A DNA stretch of 64,000 nucleotides from Lepidodermella squamata (lineage: Eukaryota; Gastrotricha), in contig JBLDXI010000026.1 of the NCBI GenBank assembly GCA_047495785.1, positions 1,302,001 through 1,366,000 of the forward strand, in the 5' to 3' direction. Shown piece by piece: positions 22,152 through 34,773 of this stretch. The position numbers were made by a program, and so were the translations under genes. The notes beneath the pieces are model-generated. The model was not told the DNA's origin, ran no database searches, and saw only the letters and a program-made list of their open reading frames with translations. The first letter of the stretch is position 1. Every line of letters starts with the position of its first letter.

Positions 22152-23934
22152 ATGCAATTTTTGCGGTTATTTCAGTCTTCATCATTCGTCTCGAAGCAGC
22201 CGATTTTAATAAGGGCCTTATCGACTGCGCAGACAAAACCAGTGGAGGGTAGCCAGCAAAAGGACGCAGTTCGTGAACTTCGCAAACGTACGGGTTATTC
22301 GTTTTCGCACATTAAAAAAGCGCTAGAAAAGCACAATTACGACATTGCCGAGTCTGAAAAATGGCTGCGTGCCGAAGCGAAACGATTGGGCTGGGAGAAG
22401 GCGACAGGTCTGGCGTCCCGCGTGTCTAAACAGGGCCTAATTGGAGTCCTTGAATCAGACAACGGTTTGACGATGATTGAGCTAAATTGCGAGACAGACT
22501 TCGTGGCGAAAAACAAGCGATTTCACAATTTACTCAGCACGATCTGTCACTCAGTGTCTAAAGCCACACCGGCTAGTCAGCCAATCAACAACAAAAAATG
22601 GTAATTGAATTGTGATTTGATCAAATTTAACGGTCCATTAATTTAGATGAGATCTGACCATTAATTACGAATATGCAGGAGATTTACTACTCCTAAATGC
22701 GCCGAAATTGAAGGAAATTCTGACGACAAGTGGGCTTATACTTGAAGTTCTTGTGAAATTCGTCTCAGACTTAATAATTCTGAACATTTCATTTTTTAAT
22801 TAAAAAAAACATTTCCTTCACAATTTCCAATGCAAATTGGATGCATTCGCAAATGGGCGTCCAAAATTACTCACAAGTTATTCAGAGTTCAACACGTTTA
22901 AAATGGACAAAATCCAGCTAAAAATAGAATAATTTTTAAATTTACTGGAAAATCCGAAGTCACCCTTTTTATATTTCTTTTTTTTTGCATAGCTGATTTT
23001 TAGCCTTCGGAAAAAATGTATGTGTCTTTAATTAACCCTTTACGGTACCCTGAGCTGCAATTGAAAGCTGGCTTAAAGCTTAATGAGTAAATTAATTAAG
23101 TAAACATGCAGTTTCGATGATTTTGATGTAGATTAGAAGACAAAATTTAGAGGATTCGGAGACGTCCTGCCTTTGCACTGATCAGTTTCCTGCAAAAACA
23201 GACATTTTTTGCTGTACTTGATTATCAATTATTGAAACCGTATGAAAATTGTCGTAATCCAACAGACATGAGATTGAAATGTCAATACAAACCAATTAAC
23301 CCATTGTCTTTACATATGATTCAAGTTCGATTCTATTCCAATCAGGTCCGATTTGAATGTCACCGCTGTTTCAGCAGCTAAAGCGATTTCAGGCGGTTCT
23401 TCAATCGCTGATTTGATAGCCGGAGAAGTCGGGCATATCGGCGAGAAAATTCAGCTACGCCGCGGGCTTTTCTGGCCGAAATCCGGCGGAAACGACGCCG
23501 CTGTAGCCTATATGGTGCACCCAGTGTCAACCATGCCCGGGGTTGTTGAGACTGAACTTGGCCCGTTGAATGTTGGCAAATACGCGGCGATTGTCGAGGC
23601 GCGTCGCGACGCTTCGAAGCCAAAAGTTGACGCTGAAATCGAGCATTTACCCGTTCAAACCGCGTGCCAACAACTGGCTCAACACGTCATCGGCATGAAC
23701 CCGGATAAAATTCACCCGGAGAAGAAGGAAAAACAAGAAAAATCAGATGAAAACGAAGCGAAAGAGGCGGAACCGCAGCGGGACGATCGCGCCTTAGTCA
23801 ATCAAACTTTTGTGCTAGATGAAGACATTTCGGTTGGCGAATTTCTCGAGGAACAGTCTATCGAAATTGTCGATTTTGTGCGTTTCGAAGTTGGCGAGCC
23901 GACTGCAGCCGATGAGACAAAAAAACACGATTGA
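22152..23934 (+). CDS. TSFM: Mitochondrial elongation factor Ts (3 exons)
   Basis: Exons 22152-22600, 22679-22729 (tentative) and 23346-23934 give 362 aa (human about 325). After a basic presequence comes the UBA-like domain (AVRELRKRTGYSFSHIKKAL) that contacts EF-Tu and the signature NCETDFVAKN. EF-Ts exchanges GDP for GTP on mitochondrial EF-Tu. The first and last exons are certain; the 51-nt middle exon was chosen because its phases fit both neighbours and it has an ATGCAG acceptor, but its donor GTGGGC is weak. The second intron is about 616 bp, long for this window. The C-terminal region has a Lys/Glu-rich insert around residues 285-310. Confidence 0.9.
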
Positions 23935-25179
23935 CCTAATTTTTCCTGATAGAATTGAATTTGATTAAAATTGATGCTTCGATTCTGTGCCAAAAGCTGC
24001 TCTAAAACGAATAAAATAAGCTCATTCGGTTTTTTTAAGTTGAATATATGACAGTTGCGGTTATTAAATTCGTCCGAATCAATATTGGTCGGCGTGAATA
24101 ACCTGGGTTTATATTTAATTTGTGTTTTTTCTTCGCATTTTTTCTGAGAGAAGTTTTTCAGCAGCAGCAGCAGCAGCGAATTTAATTTTGAATGAGTAAG
24201 TTAAACCGCTATGCTATTACCAGCGATCAGCACAATCGCATTTGACGTTTGTTATCGACCATGACCCTGCTCGCAGTTGATTGTCATCATACAGTGCCTT
24301 ACTAAGCGCACAAAAATAGCCGTGCTAATTCTTACAGAACAGCTCATTTTTGTTTGACTAGACAGTATATTTCTTTGCTAAGTAAATTGATCAATATTTT
24401 CGACATTATTCCGTTATCGAGCCGGTTGCATAGCTAATATTCGTTTGCTGGAGATTAAGTATACTAATTTGTAGATAAAGCCTGAGGATAATTAAGATGG
24501 TTCTTGATATCAACTTTTTTTGCGTTTTTTGATAGTTCGAAATTTTCACGAGTCGAGATAAATTTTCTGCGCATGTCTCCCCTAGTTTTCTCACCTTTCG
24601 CCATTCTATTCGGCTATAATCACTGACCAGTGCAAAATGACATTATATAGACGGCTGCTCAATTTGAAGCATGACATAACGTGGTTGATTTAAATGAATT
24701 TTATTGAACTTGACAGGCTATCACAAATAATACGTTATAACGGGCTGGCAAGTCACGCAGTCGATCAAAGGGCATATTTTCATCTAGAAATTAAAAGGCT
24801 TCAGATTTTTCTACGCGTGTCTCGGGTTATTGAAACGGTTAATCAGCCGATTGTTTTCGGTGCGGGACATTGTAAATTACGCCAGCTATGATGCTCGTAG
24901 ATTCAGTAGCCTAGGGCGGAAGCACACATGCATCATCGTGTCACAGTATTCTTTCAATATTATAATAGAATAGAATAGGATTTGTAACTGAATGGATTCC
25001 GTCTAATCATAAAGCATTGTGCTGCCAAATTTGTTTTTTTTGCGTCCCGAGGGATTTCGATAATCTCTGTCTATGTTTTATCTAAAATGCTGATCTCTAT
25101 CGACCCCCGAGACACGCTATTCCTTATATATGTAGTCCCATGATCATTGATATGGCTATTATTTATCTTTCAGAATTGT
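23935..25179. other. Intergenic, 1.25 kb
   Basis: No gene recognised. It carries a short CAG repeat (listed separately) and marks the change from housekeeping genes to receptor and epoxide hydrolase families. An ATTTATCTTTCAG acceptor-like site at 25161-25173 precedes the first receptor start. Confidence 0.45.
24159..24176. repeat. (CAG)6 microsatellite
   Basis: Six uninterrupted CAG units in non-coding sequence. No adjacent open frame makes it a polyglutamine tract. Confidence 0.9.
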
Positions 25180-26378
25180 ATGGCTTCAAGTTTTTTGCAA
25201 GAATGTTACGGACTACCGGAAGGCGCTGACTCGGCAATCAACCAGTCTTGGGTTTGCAGTGGCAATGATTCCGAATGCCACTTCCTGTACTTTCAACAGT
25301 TCAACCGGCCGATTCACTGCGTGTACGGCGAGGCCAGCCTGATGACGATCGTCGCAATGCTAGGAGTGCCGGCTAATATTCTAGCTGCAAAAAGCTTTTC
25401 GAAAGCTAAACTCGAGCTGTTCGTGCTCATGATCGCCCTGTCTTGCTTGAATATACTCTCGACGCTGGTCAGCCTCGTGAAAAGCGTTCAAAACGTTTTC
25501 ACGGAAAATTGGCCACTCGAAAATTTCGGTTGTGTATTTTTCGTAATATTCTTTGCCTTCTCCATTCCTGTTCAGGTAAAATTTGAAATTAAATTATTTT
25601 CGAAGTTTTATTGTTCCATTTTTAGAGTTGGATCATGGTTCTAATCAGCTTCGAAAGGCTAACTTCAGTTTCCTCACGAGTGATGATAGCCAAAGTCGCG
25701 AAATATTCGCGAATTCGAAAAATCTCACTAACCCTAGGCTCAACGGTTTTAGTCAACATTTTACTGACCATTCCCGTGGCTTTCGTCACCAGCATTCAGT
25801 ATTCCTATATCGATGGCAGGCGCATCAACTATTGCACAATGGATCTATGGGCTATTTTCCCCAACATTTGGGCTCAAATCAGCTACACAATTTTGTCATT
25901 CGTTTTACCGCTCATTATAATTGCTGTGAATAATCTGTAAGTTCCTCATTATTTGTTACATGATTTATTTTACGAATTTTATTTCAGGGTGATATGGATT
26001 AAGGTACACAACACTGCTAGGTCTCTAACTAGAGCTTTAACAGTTCGCCGGCAGAGGGAAATGACGTTAGCGAAGGTGATGTTCGGAACTGTTTTGTGGT
26101 TCTCGGTTTGCACAATCCCAATTCACATCGTCCTTTTTCTAATCCGGTTTCAATACAAGTCCGAATCGAAATCAATTCAATCATCCGTGTTCTGGGCTGC
26201 TAACCTGATGGCTAATATTCGAGCTGCAGTGAATCCGATATTATTGAGCATTTTTATTTGGAAGCGACGTGTTCGTCGCAGTTCTCCGACAACCGGTGAC
26301 GGAGGTACACTGAGCAACAATTCGAAATCTTCTTACCATCAAGATGGCCCGTTAGTCACTTGCGAAGTGCAAGTTTGA
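25180..26378 (+). CDS. Orphan class A-like 7TM receptor 1 (3 exons)
   Basis: Exons 25180-25575, 25626-25936 and 25988-26378 give 365 aa. Seven hydrophobic segments can be placed; TM3 ends in SFERL (the DRY position), TM6 has VCTIPIH where many receptors have CWxP, and TM7 reads NPILLSIF in place of NPxxY. The extracellular N-terminus carries a motif shared with the two downstream receptors: SAINQSW, then two Cys, then FLYFQQxxRP. The C-tail is Ser-rich. The ligand is unknown; chemosensory or peptide ligands are both possible. The start follows a TTTCAG acceptor by six bases. Confidence 0.85.
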
Positions 26379-26448
26379 TAGATATTTATTGATTAATAAA
26401 TTCCCGAGTGACTCCTTCTCCGTATTTATTATCACGACTGACGGAAGT

Positions 26449-28056
26449 TCAAATACCTAAACCGAGTCCTACGCTCCACTTATCTTCTTCAGCTCGAATT
26501 TTCAGGAAAGCTCTAGCAGCAGCGCGGACATTTTCGTTGTACAATGTCGGCTCTTCGAACGCGGCGAAATGACCCCCTGACGGCATGTCAGCGTAATGAG
26601 CCAGTCGCTTGAAGCTTCGTCGCAGAACCTGGATAGTGTTTCAAGTTGAAATTAGAACTTTTTTCAATATATGACTTGTTTTTTACATTTTTGTGAACGC
26701 AAAACGCCTCGGCTGGGTAACACGCGGCGGCAGTAGGAACTTCGATGTGCGGGATCGACAGCCATTCAAGCAGATTAGAGCGAGCGTTTTCCCTGTGAAT
26801 AAATTGTCACGAGTTGATGTAAATAAAACAAATTAGTCGCAACGTACTTGTAGAATCGAAGAGCTGGCGTAGCTTGATTACCGATCCAGAAAATCATGAT
26901 ATTAGTTAGGAGTTCATCGTTGCCGAGCCCTTTCCCGGATTTAAACTGAACGTGATGTGACCAGGTTGCGAATTTTTCTAGATAATAGCCAGCAAGTGCA
27001 GCCGGGCTATCAGATAGACCGAATCCTAGCGTCTCAGGTTTCGTGGACTGGAAAAATTAATTTAAATTATTAGCCAAAACAATTCGAAAAATTCCAACCT
27101 GCTCATGGAAATAGCCAGTTTCCTCAAGTAACCACAAGGCATGGCTCGGTTTGAATTTATTATCAGGCTTCTCGTCCTGTTCCAAGAAAAACGAAGGGAA
27201 AGCAGCAGCCCCGACCACGTGTAAAAGGTCCATTGGAGTCCCAAGCACAGGTACTGCGAAGTTGGAATGGTAGCCGATAACCTTATCCGGGTACATGTGG
27301 GTTAGGACAGTTCCAATCAGGGTTCCCCAATCGCCGCCTTGGTAGATGAACTTATCGTAGCCGAGACGAGCCATTAGTGCTTGGAAAACCTCGGCAGCTG
27401 CCATGCAATTGAACCCAGCCTTAGTCGGAGCTTCGGAGAATCCATACCCGGGAATCGAGGGTGCTACAACATCGAAAGACAACCCGTTGTTATTAGCAGT
27501 AAGGAGAGGAATAGCCTTGTAGAATTCAACAATTGAACCAGGCCAGCCGTGGACTAGCAAGAGAGGAACCCTGAGAACAGTTCAACATCAAAGGTAAAAT
27601 TAAGATAGTTGATGACAAATAGAACCTAGTTTTAGCAGAAGAATCTCCCTTAATGTGCAAAAAATGAACGTTCAAGCCATGAATGACAGTCTGAAATTGC
27701 GGTAGGGAGTTCAGTTGAGCTTCAGCTTTTCGCCAATCATAAGAATCTCGCCAATACTTGATGACTTCAGCCAGTTTCTGAGAAGGCAGGCCGTACTCGT
27801 AACCAATTTCTTGGAAGGTAGGTGCCGGCTGTTTCCAGCTGTCGAGGCGTTTTTTAAGTTCAGCCAAAACTTCATCGGAGACTTTAACACTGAAAGGTTT
27901 GATTTCCGTGTTCTTTGAATCCGATTTGCCCCAGACCTGAGGTTGACCGCGCTTGTAGGTCTTCAGAGGATCAGGGAACAACCGAATATTAAGAACCGCG
28001 TACGATACGATTCCGATCAAAGCCGTGACAACTGCGAAAGTAGCTAAACGACCCAT
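26449..28056 (-). CDS. EH1: microsomal-type epoxide hydrolase (5 exons)
   Basis: Exons 28056-27626, 27570-27099, 27047-26848, 26792-26687 and 26628-26449 join in phase to 462 aa (human EPHX1 455). An N-terminal membrane anchor is followed by the EHN domain (IKPFSVKVSDEVLAELKKRL) and the alpha/beta hydrolase core: HGWPGS oxyanion loop, QGGDWG with nucleophile Asp224, FYK tyrosine, CYPAE glutamate and GGHFAAFEEP histidine. The family opens epoxides through an ester intermediate at the ER membrane; EPHX1 and insect JH epoxide hydrolases belong here. EH1 has the most introns in the array, including one (HKN|VLRR) absent from the others, and lies between two receptor genes. Confidence 0.93.
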
Positions 28057-28813
28057 CAGAGCAAAAATCCTAGAAAAACAAAATAATGTGGTTGAATTTA
28101 TTATATTTTGAGTTACTAATGTTTTTGTGGTCACGCGTTCATACGCATTTTCAACTATATACAGGGTTTCCCCATTCAGAGATTAAAAAAAACAGGACTT
28201 TTTTATCATTATTTTTTGTTTGTGGCCACAATATCAGTTGACCAGGAAAAATTCCTCAATGCGACTAAACTAGACTCGGAAACTAGGGCGATAAAACCCA
28301 GGGAACTATTCACTATAAAGGAGATAAGATAGACAAATCCCGGACTATTTATTATATCGACTTCTAAAAAACAAATCCGCATGAGACCGGTTTCATAACA
28401 TTAAAAAGGAAGAAAATTAATAAAACCAAGCAACACTTCACTGAAATTACGCAACAATATGGAAGACTAAAACTATTGACGAAAAAAGTGACATATGGGA
28501 ATGAGTGGAACCTGAAAATGCAAACCTAAAATTAAAAAAAAATTGTCCGAACTTGGAGCTATTTACCGAGCCGTGAAAACATACCTAATTAACAGCCGAC
28601 TCTCAGACAATATATCTTGGGATGAAATTAATCCGTTCACACTACTGAGTCGGCTTTTTACACTGACCTAATTTTGATCGAAAGCGCGGATAAAAAAACA
28701 GGTGAGTATAATTACCGCAACCCTAATAAAAACCTTCCGAATCATCAGTTTCACTTCATCGAAAAATAAATCATACACGACATCAGGTTTTCATAGCTCT
28801 CAGATTCTTCAGA
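28057..28813. other. Divergent spacer between EH1 and receptor 2
   Basis: A 757-bp AT-rich spacer with no gene. It should hold promoters for EH1 (minus) and receptor 2 (plus). A 9-bp inverted repeat (AGCCGACTC at 28594-28602 and its complement at 28647-28655) could form a hairpin with a 44-base loop; significance unknown. Confidence 0.4.
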
Positions 28814-29952
28814 ATGTTCGAAGCTTGCTACATATCGACCTCGCCTTCTGCTGTGAATAAATCATGGCTTTGCGATTTTAACAGTAGCAGGTGTAATTTT
28901 CTTTATTTCCAGCAACTGGACCGACCTTCAGCTTGTTCCATGATCGAAACAATTTGGTCACTAGCTATTTTTATGGTGACGATACCTGTCAACGTAGTCG
29001 CGGCAAAAAGTTTCCGAAAAAGCAAGTATGATCTTTACATCCTTATGTCATTCTTGGCCCTCGGCGACATTTTGCTGGCGGCTCTTGTTCTTACTAAAAA
29101 CATTTTGAGCGCAATCAGTTCGTCATGGCTGCTCGGCAATTTCGGCTGTAACGTGTTTTTCTGGCTTTCCGCATGGCTTATCATTCTGCCCGCTTGGACT
29201 TTAGACCTGATCGGAATAGAGCGAAGATTGGCGATGACTTCAAGTCGAACAAATGGCATGAGAAGCGCTCATACCGCCAGAGTTTTCATTTTTATTTCAG
29301 CCGTAGTTATAATCAGTGGCCTCTACTTGTTCAGCCATAGCTACTTTGGTCTCGTCCTGATATCAACAAATGACATGGAAATAGCGCCTATGTTACCTGA
29401 TCAAGTCGAAACCTTTCAGACTTGTACGATGTCTGTGAATGGAGACCTCCCGCCCTATCTCGTCGAGGGCATTTTCACCGCGGCCACATTAGTCATCCCT
29501 GTCTTCATCAATATCTTAAATTATACGTGAGTTTCCATGTCTAATTTTCCGAGCGAGCTCAATAATTTCGTGTAATTAGATCGATTTGGATCAGGGCGAA
29601 AAACGCCTCTTCGGTTCTAGTTTCTCACCCTAGCCGTGATTTTAACCTAGGAATCTTGATCTTCACTGGCATTCTGGTCTTCACGGTTTGCACGATACCT
29701 TGCCATGCGGCTATTATGACTGTAGCTTACCAGCGATCTAGCCCAGGTTACGCGAAGAAAACCATGGAATCGTCGACATTTTGGGTCGCTTACTGCTGCA
29801 TTTTATTCCGAGGAATATTCAATCCTTTAATTTCGAGCTTTTTTAACCTGAAAAGACGCCGTCGCCTGAGAAGCCAATCTTCTGGAAGTCACTTGCATCG
29901 CAATCAAACCGCACTAACGGCTATTTCTAAAAACACGGAAAATTCAGCATGA
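28814..29952 (+). CDS. Orphan class A-like 7TM receptor 2 (2 exons)
   Basis: Exons 28814-29526 and 29580-29952 join through AC|A to 361 aa. It shares the N-terminal SAVNKSW...C...C...FLYFQQLDRP motif, the GIERRL variant at the DRY position, VCTIPCH in TM6 and NPLISSFF in TM7 with the flanking receptors. The intron between TM2 and TM3 found in receptor 1 is missing, while the intron after TM5 is kept. The C-tail is Arg/Ser-rich. An ATTCTTCAG acceptor-like site lies just before the ATG. Ligand unknown. Confidence 0.85.
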
Positions 29953-30818
29953 TTCGATATATAATAATTATAGTTTCACGCTATTGTTGTTCTGTATTCT
30001 AATTTCAGAACAAAGGACTCTGTTGATGCGTAATTCGATCAGGTGATGTACACACTTTAAAGAACGCTAATACATGTATAATAAAAAGCTCTGCTTACGT
30101 TTCCGCCGCTGACAGCTTTTTTTTACTGCGATTTGTCAGATAAAGTGAGATAAGATCTGAAGTCACGGGACTGTATTACTTTTGATAAGTTCAAGTGTTA
30201 GTCCTGTGGGCTTTTGGCCGCTTGTCAAATGTCTGGCGCAGCTGCGCGGCGCTCTTCAAAATCGAGCCATTTTCAATCTGTGAAATGCGAATAGCAGGCA
30301 TTTTACTTAATCCCGAATGCACTATTTTATGCACATGGACAATATCTACGGAGCCTATTAGTTGAAGGATTACAAAGTGACAAATATAGCATCAAATGTT
30401 ATATGAAATCCTCAGACATATTGGGCTTAGTGTCATCATTTAAATTTAAATAGACAACTGTTTATATAAATCTGACCATAAGTCTGGTCTGATTTTTGAT
30501 AATGAGATTACCTGATGTGCTCTATTTTTCTGAAATTATTGCCCTTGAAATGTAATTTCGGAATATACGGTCATATAAGCGCACCTTAATCAGATTGTTT
30601 TGATATGTCTTATACTTAAGTTCAAAGCTTGGCTTCAAGAATGTTCACCAACTGCTGTCATCGATTGTCATTTTATTAATAACCATACGCTGTTTAAGTA
30701 CAGAGTGGAGGCGACAAAACGCCTCTGCCGGAAAACTTGTATGTACTCTAAAAGGACTGATAGTGTCAAAAAATGCTTCTTCTATTCTAGTTTCTAGTTT
30801 AAAATTTCCTAACATCCG
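29953..30818. other. Intergenic between receptors 2 and 3
   Basis: Spacer of 866 bp, AT-rich, without a recognised gene. A 65-codon frame near 30600 has no receptor features. A likely poly(A) signal (AATAAA at about 30080) is close to the end of receptor 2. Confidence 0.4.
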
Positions 30819-32006
30819 ATGTCAATATTTGACGAGCTATCTTCATGCTATTCTTTTTCCGAGAATCAAACTTCGGCAATCAACGAATCTTGGATCTGCA
30901 TCAACCAAAACGAATCCGATTGCTATTTCCTCTACTATCAACAGTTTGGAAGGCCAAAGGTGACAGCTTTAATAATATCCTCCTTAACTAAATTGTTAAA
31001 ATTTTAGATATGCCATGGCGTTGAGTCAGTTGTAGCAGTTCTAATGTTCGCGCTATGCGTCCCGGCAAATGCGATATCGACTTACAGTTTTTACCAGAGC
31101 AAAGTTCGATTGGAGCTGCTGCTGCTTATCGCTCTTCTAGCAATTTGCAACTGCGTGATGACGCTACTTGGAGCTTTCCAAAGCATTCTAAGGACTTTCA
31201 CCGACAATTGGATCTTGGGCAAAATCGGCTGCATCGCATTTATCAGCTCTTTCTGGCTCTTGATAGTCGTACCCGCCTGGATGTGGACCTTGGTCAGCTT
31301 CGAACGCAGATTTTCGGTTGTTCTGCCTTCTAAAAAGCCGATACCTCAGGCTCAGAACAGCAGATTCAAGTCAACAATAGCTGCACTGATTATCATTGTT
31401 CTATTAAGTGTTGCCCTTATCTGCTACATGCTTTTCGCCCTTAAAATAGCCGACACGCATGATGTTTACGTTGATCGATACAAAAACGGCGAAGAGCCTG
31501 TCACAGTTTGCGCAGTGATGGATCTCGGGAGCGGATCATATTTGGTTGTTGAGATTCTCTTCACATTTCTGACTTTAATCCTACCTGCTTTAATCAACAC
31601 TGTCAACTATTCGTAAGCGAAAACATTAGAAAAAGTCTCCTTAATCTTTCAAATTTATTTTAGAAAAATTTGGCTCGTAGTTCGCCGTAGTTCGATGCGA
31701 ATTCGAGGCGGCAAACGTAAGGAGGTGACCATTGCCTACTTTCTGGGAGCAACTATCGCGCTGTTTGTGATATGCACTCTGCCGATTCATGCCGCCCAGG
31801 CGCGGATAGCTTACGATCGATATCATTCGAAAACAATGCAAGCGTCAATTTACTGGCTTTCGAAATTTCCACTCTACCTTCGGGCGACGATTAACCCGTG
31901 GATTCTCAGCTATTTCGTGCGTAAGCGACAGAATCTGTCGACAACGGCTAGTTTGGTAGAAAACAGGAGCGATCCTAGAGTTAATGAACTCCTTAGTACT
32001 TCTTGA
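30819..32006 (+). CDS. Orphan class A-like 7TM receptor 3 (3 exons)
   Basis: Exons 30819-30959, 31008-31612 and 31664-32006 give 362 aa. The first exon encodes only the extracellular N-terminus (SAINESW, two Cys, FLYYQQFGRP) and splices to ICHGVES at the start of TM1, an intron position not seen in receptors 1 and 2. SFERRF stands at the DRY position, ICTLPIH in TM6 and NPWILSYF in TM7. The TM5/TM6 intron is shared by all three receptors, confirming common descent. Ligand unknown. Confidence 0.85.
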
Positions 32007-32629
32007 AGTTTTTCACGCAATAAAAAGTATCCTAATTTATTCACAGGCTCCTGATTTTTCAGAATGCGATCGACTGTACTGATTCGCCACAGAATGCGCT
32101 CGTTTTGGCGGAAACACTGTCTGTTTCTGTAAAATCGAAATTCGCCCACCGATTTTCGGATTTCGGATTAGGCATTTACATGATTGTTTCTCGACAAACT
32201 TGATGGCAAAACCGCGTTATCAATCACACACCCTCTGAAACCAGCTATATTGTCCGAAAAGCGAGGTGAAATCAGAGTTTCTTCTAGAGGCCAGCATCTA
32301 ATTTATAACATTTCAACTGCGCACGGTGTGTAGCTGGATACATATGCAATGGCTTATTATAGTCTATGAAGACTTACGTTCATTCTGAAAAAAAGAATCA
32401 AAGCGTAAAAAAAACGACGACAATTATATACTCAACGATTATTCAACTCAAATGTGTTTGTATTCGTGATGTTTGCGGTTTCCATTTGACCCCCCGCGCT
32501 GCGACAAAAATAGGGTAAATGCTCAGAGACAAGAGCGGTTATCAAGAAATTTTTCCTTATCAACATGCATCAACTGCCTAAGCCGGTCGTAAATTATCAT
32601 TCCCTTTAATTCCTTACTAGGTCACAGAG
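32007..32629. other. Spacer between receptor 3 and EH2
   Basis: No gene seen. It includes the receptor 3 3' end (AATAAA near 32019) and the EH2 upstream region with the conserved element at 32485-32510. A TTACTAG acceptor-like site at 32614-32620 precedes the EH2 start. Confidence 0.45.
32485..32510 (+). promoter_or_regulatory. Conserved EH upstream element, EH2 copy
   Basis: TTTGACCCC, then a short GC-rich link, then GCGACAAAA. The same two blocks stand at nearly the same distance before EH3, EH4 and EH5; here 145 bp before the ATG. TGACCC is the complement of GGGTCA, a nuclear receptor half-site, so hormone-type or xenobiotic-type control is possible (inference). Confidence 0.55.
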
Positions 32630-34043
32630 ATGGGTTTCATGAAAACAATTCTTTCGCTTCTGGTTCTAGCAATAGGTGTTTTAGCAGCCTACCGTTTCTA
32701 CGGCCCCAAACCAGAACCAGACCTTGATCGTTTCAAATTACCTGAACCGATACAATGGGGCGAATCCAACAATGTCGATATTGCTATCAAGCCATTCGTG
32801 GTCAACATTTCAAAGGATGTTATCGACGACGTGAAGCGACGAGTTGCCGCTTACAAGTTTGTCCGAGCTCTTGACGGAGCTGGTTATGATTACGGCATGT
32901 CATTCGACGCCCTAACATCGGTGGTGAAATTCTGGCAAGAAAGGTATGACTGGTCCAAAGCAGAAGCCAAGTTGAACTCCCTGCCGCAGTTTCAGACCGT
33001 GATCCATGGAATAAACCTCCATTTTATTCATGTCAAAGCTGTTGTAAAGAACGATCAAAATGTCAAAAGGATTCCGTTGTTGATGGTACATGGGTGGCCA
33101 GGTTCAGTTCTGGAATTCTACCAGGCTATACCTCATCTGCTTGAACCGAAAGACGGAGTAGTGTTCGATATAGTCGCGCCGTCGATTCCAGGCTATGGTT
33201 TCTCTGAAGCACCGACGAAGCAAGGCTGCGGACCCCTCGCAGTCGCTCAAATGTTGGGCGAATTGATGAAAAGACTTGGTTACAACAAATACGTCTACCA
33301 AGGTGGTGATTGGGGTGCAATGATTGGAAATATCCACGCAAGGATGTTCCCCGAGAATGTAATCGGATACCATTCGAACTTCGTAACGGCTCCGGCTACT
33401 ACAAAAATAGATTTGTTCAGATTTATTTCGGCGACAGTCATTCCAAGCACGTATCTCTTTGGCGATGATGTCCATAAAGTCAGCAAGGAAAAGTTTAATT
33501 GGCTGCTTGGCGAATTCGCTTATGCCTTTGAGCAAATGACGAAGCCAGATACGGTGGGGGCAGCTCTTTCTGACACACCGGTCGGCTTGGCCGCTTATAT
33601 TCTAGAGAAATTCGCAACATGGGCGGAACACGTTGAGTTCAAGGACGGAAAAGGCATTACGAACGAAGATATGATTACAAATGTGATGGTCTACTGGGTT
33701 TCTGGGCATGCAACATCCTCACTCCGATTTTACCGGTAAAATATATTTATCGCATTTCCGAAATTCTAATTCGTTTAATTATTGCAGAGAAATGGCTAAA
33801 TCTTTAAAAGAGACCGATTCTTGGTTGAGACATCCCTACGAAATTCCGACTGCCGTGGCTTGCTATCCCGGGGAGCTAATGTGCTCTCCAAAATCCTTGC
33901 TCAGCTACGAAATGCCTCGTCTAGTTCATTATGTCGATATGCCTTCTGGAGGACATTTCGCGGCTTTTGAAGAGCCAACACTGTTTTCTGAGGACCTTCG
34001 TAAAGCTACCTTGGCTTTCATCAAGGCCGATGAGCACAAGTAA
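32630..34043 (+). CDS. EH2: microsomal-type epoxide hydrolase (2 exons)
   Basis: Exons 32630-33735 and 33788-34043 join through CG|A to 453 aa. Membrane anchor at about residues 4-22, EHN domain, H154 in HGWPGS, nucleophile D227 in YQGGDWG, E398 in CYPGEL and H425 in GGHFAAFEEP; the 27-residue spacing between the last two equals that of human EPHX1 (E404, H431). Only the last of the family introns (FYR|E) is kept, as in EH3-EH5, so the plus-strand group has lost the two internal introns. A lipid or xenobiotic epoxide is the expected substrate. No defect seen. Confidence 0.94.
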
Positions 34044-34177
34044 CCGATTTGCCACGGCATGATAAATGAATCAAAATAAATGAATGCTAATTACTAATCC
34101 TATATATCCTCTATCAAAACTAGGGCCTCTCTGAGGGCTCGGGGTGGTTATAGATGGGCGAAGCCACCCGAAAGTAC

Positions 34178-34358
34178 TACAGTAAGTAATCGCCATAGTG
34201 CACTTTCACGGGGGACAAGAAAAAGGTGTACCTAAGCGAAAAGTGTACCCTTGCGAGTCAAAATTAGCTTGTTAACTCATAATTGGGACCGGCCAAAACG
34301 TGTACTATGACGAATAAGTGCACCTTAACGGAGTGTACTATGGCGAGGACTCACTGTA
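34178..34358. mobile_element. MITE with TA target duplication (Tc1/mariner type)
   Basis: About 181 bp bounded by TA. The ends are inverted copies: CAGTAAGTAATCGCCATAGT on the left and the complement of CAGTGAGTCCTCGCCATAGT on the right. There is no coding capacity. The CAGT terminus and TA duplication fit Tc1/mariner-derived MITEs. Confidence 0.75.
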
Positions 34359-34773
34359 CCAGATATTTAGATTTTCTCGTATGCACGTCATATCTAGAGC
34401 AGCCTCCGACATGAAAAACCCTGATGTCCTTTTTTCAATATTCAAAATCTGATTCCGGCGACGAGGAAAAAATTGATGAATGCCTGATATTTCTTAATTG
34501 GAAAGAAAATGTATGTCCCACGCTACAATAACATTGATTGATTTCGCAGTATGCATGAAGTGCCATTGTGAGACATCATATATTACCAACATAGATATTA
34601 GGCTATCAATGTGTGGCGGAATAATTGAAGTCGGTAGATTTATTGAAAATTAACGCCTTAATTACGCCTTAGGACTTGGGACATAAATGAGCTACAGCTG
34701 AGCTTTCTAACTTTTTCTAAAAACGGATGAATGGCTCTTAAATAAATAAATAAATAGGAGACCTCATCGAACT

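Noticed and set aside
28594-28655. Hairpin followed by T run as an RNA gene or terminator
   Set aside because: A 9-bp stem with a 44-base loop is expected by chance in this length of DNA, and there is no RNA family match.
30600-30797. Possible fourth receptor fragment
   Set aside because: Only a short LQEC-like resemblance to receptor 1; no Cys/FLYFQQ motif or membrane segments.
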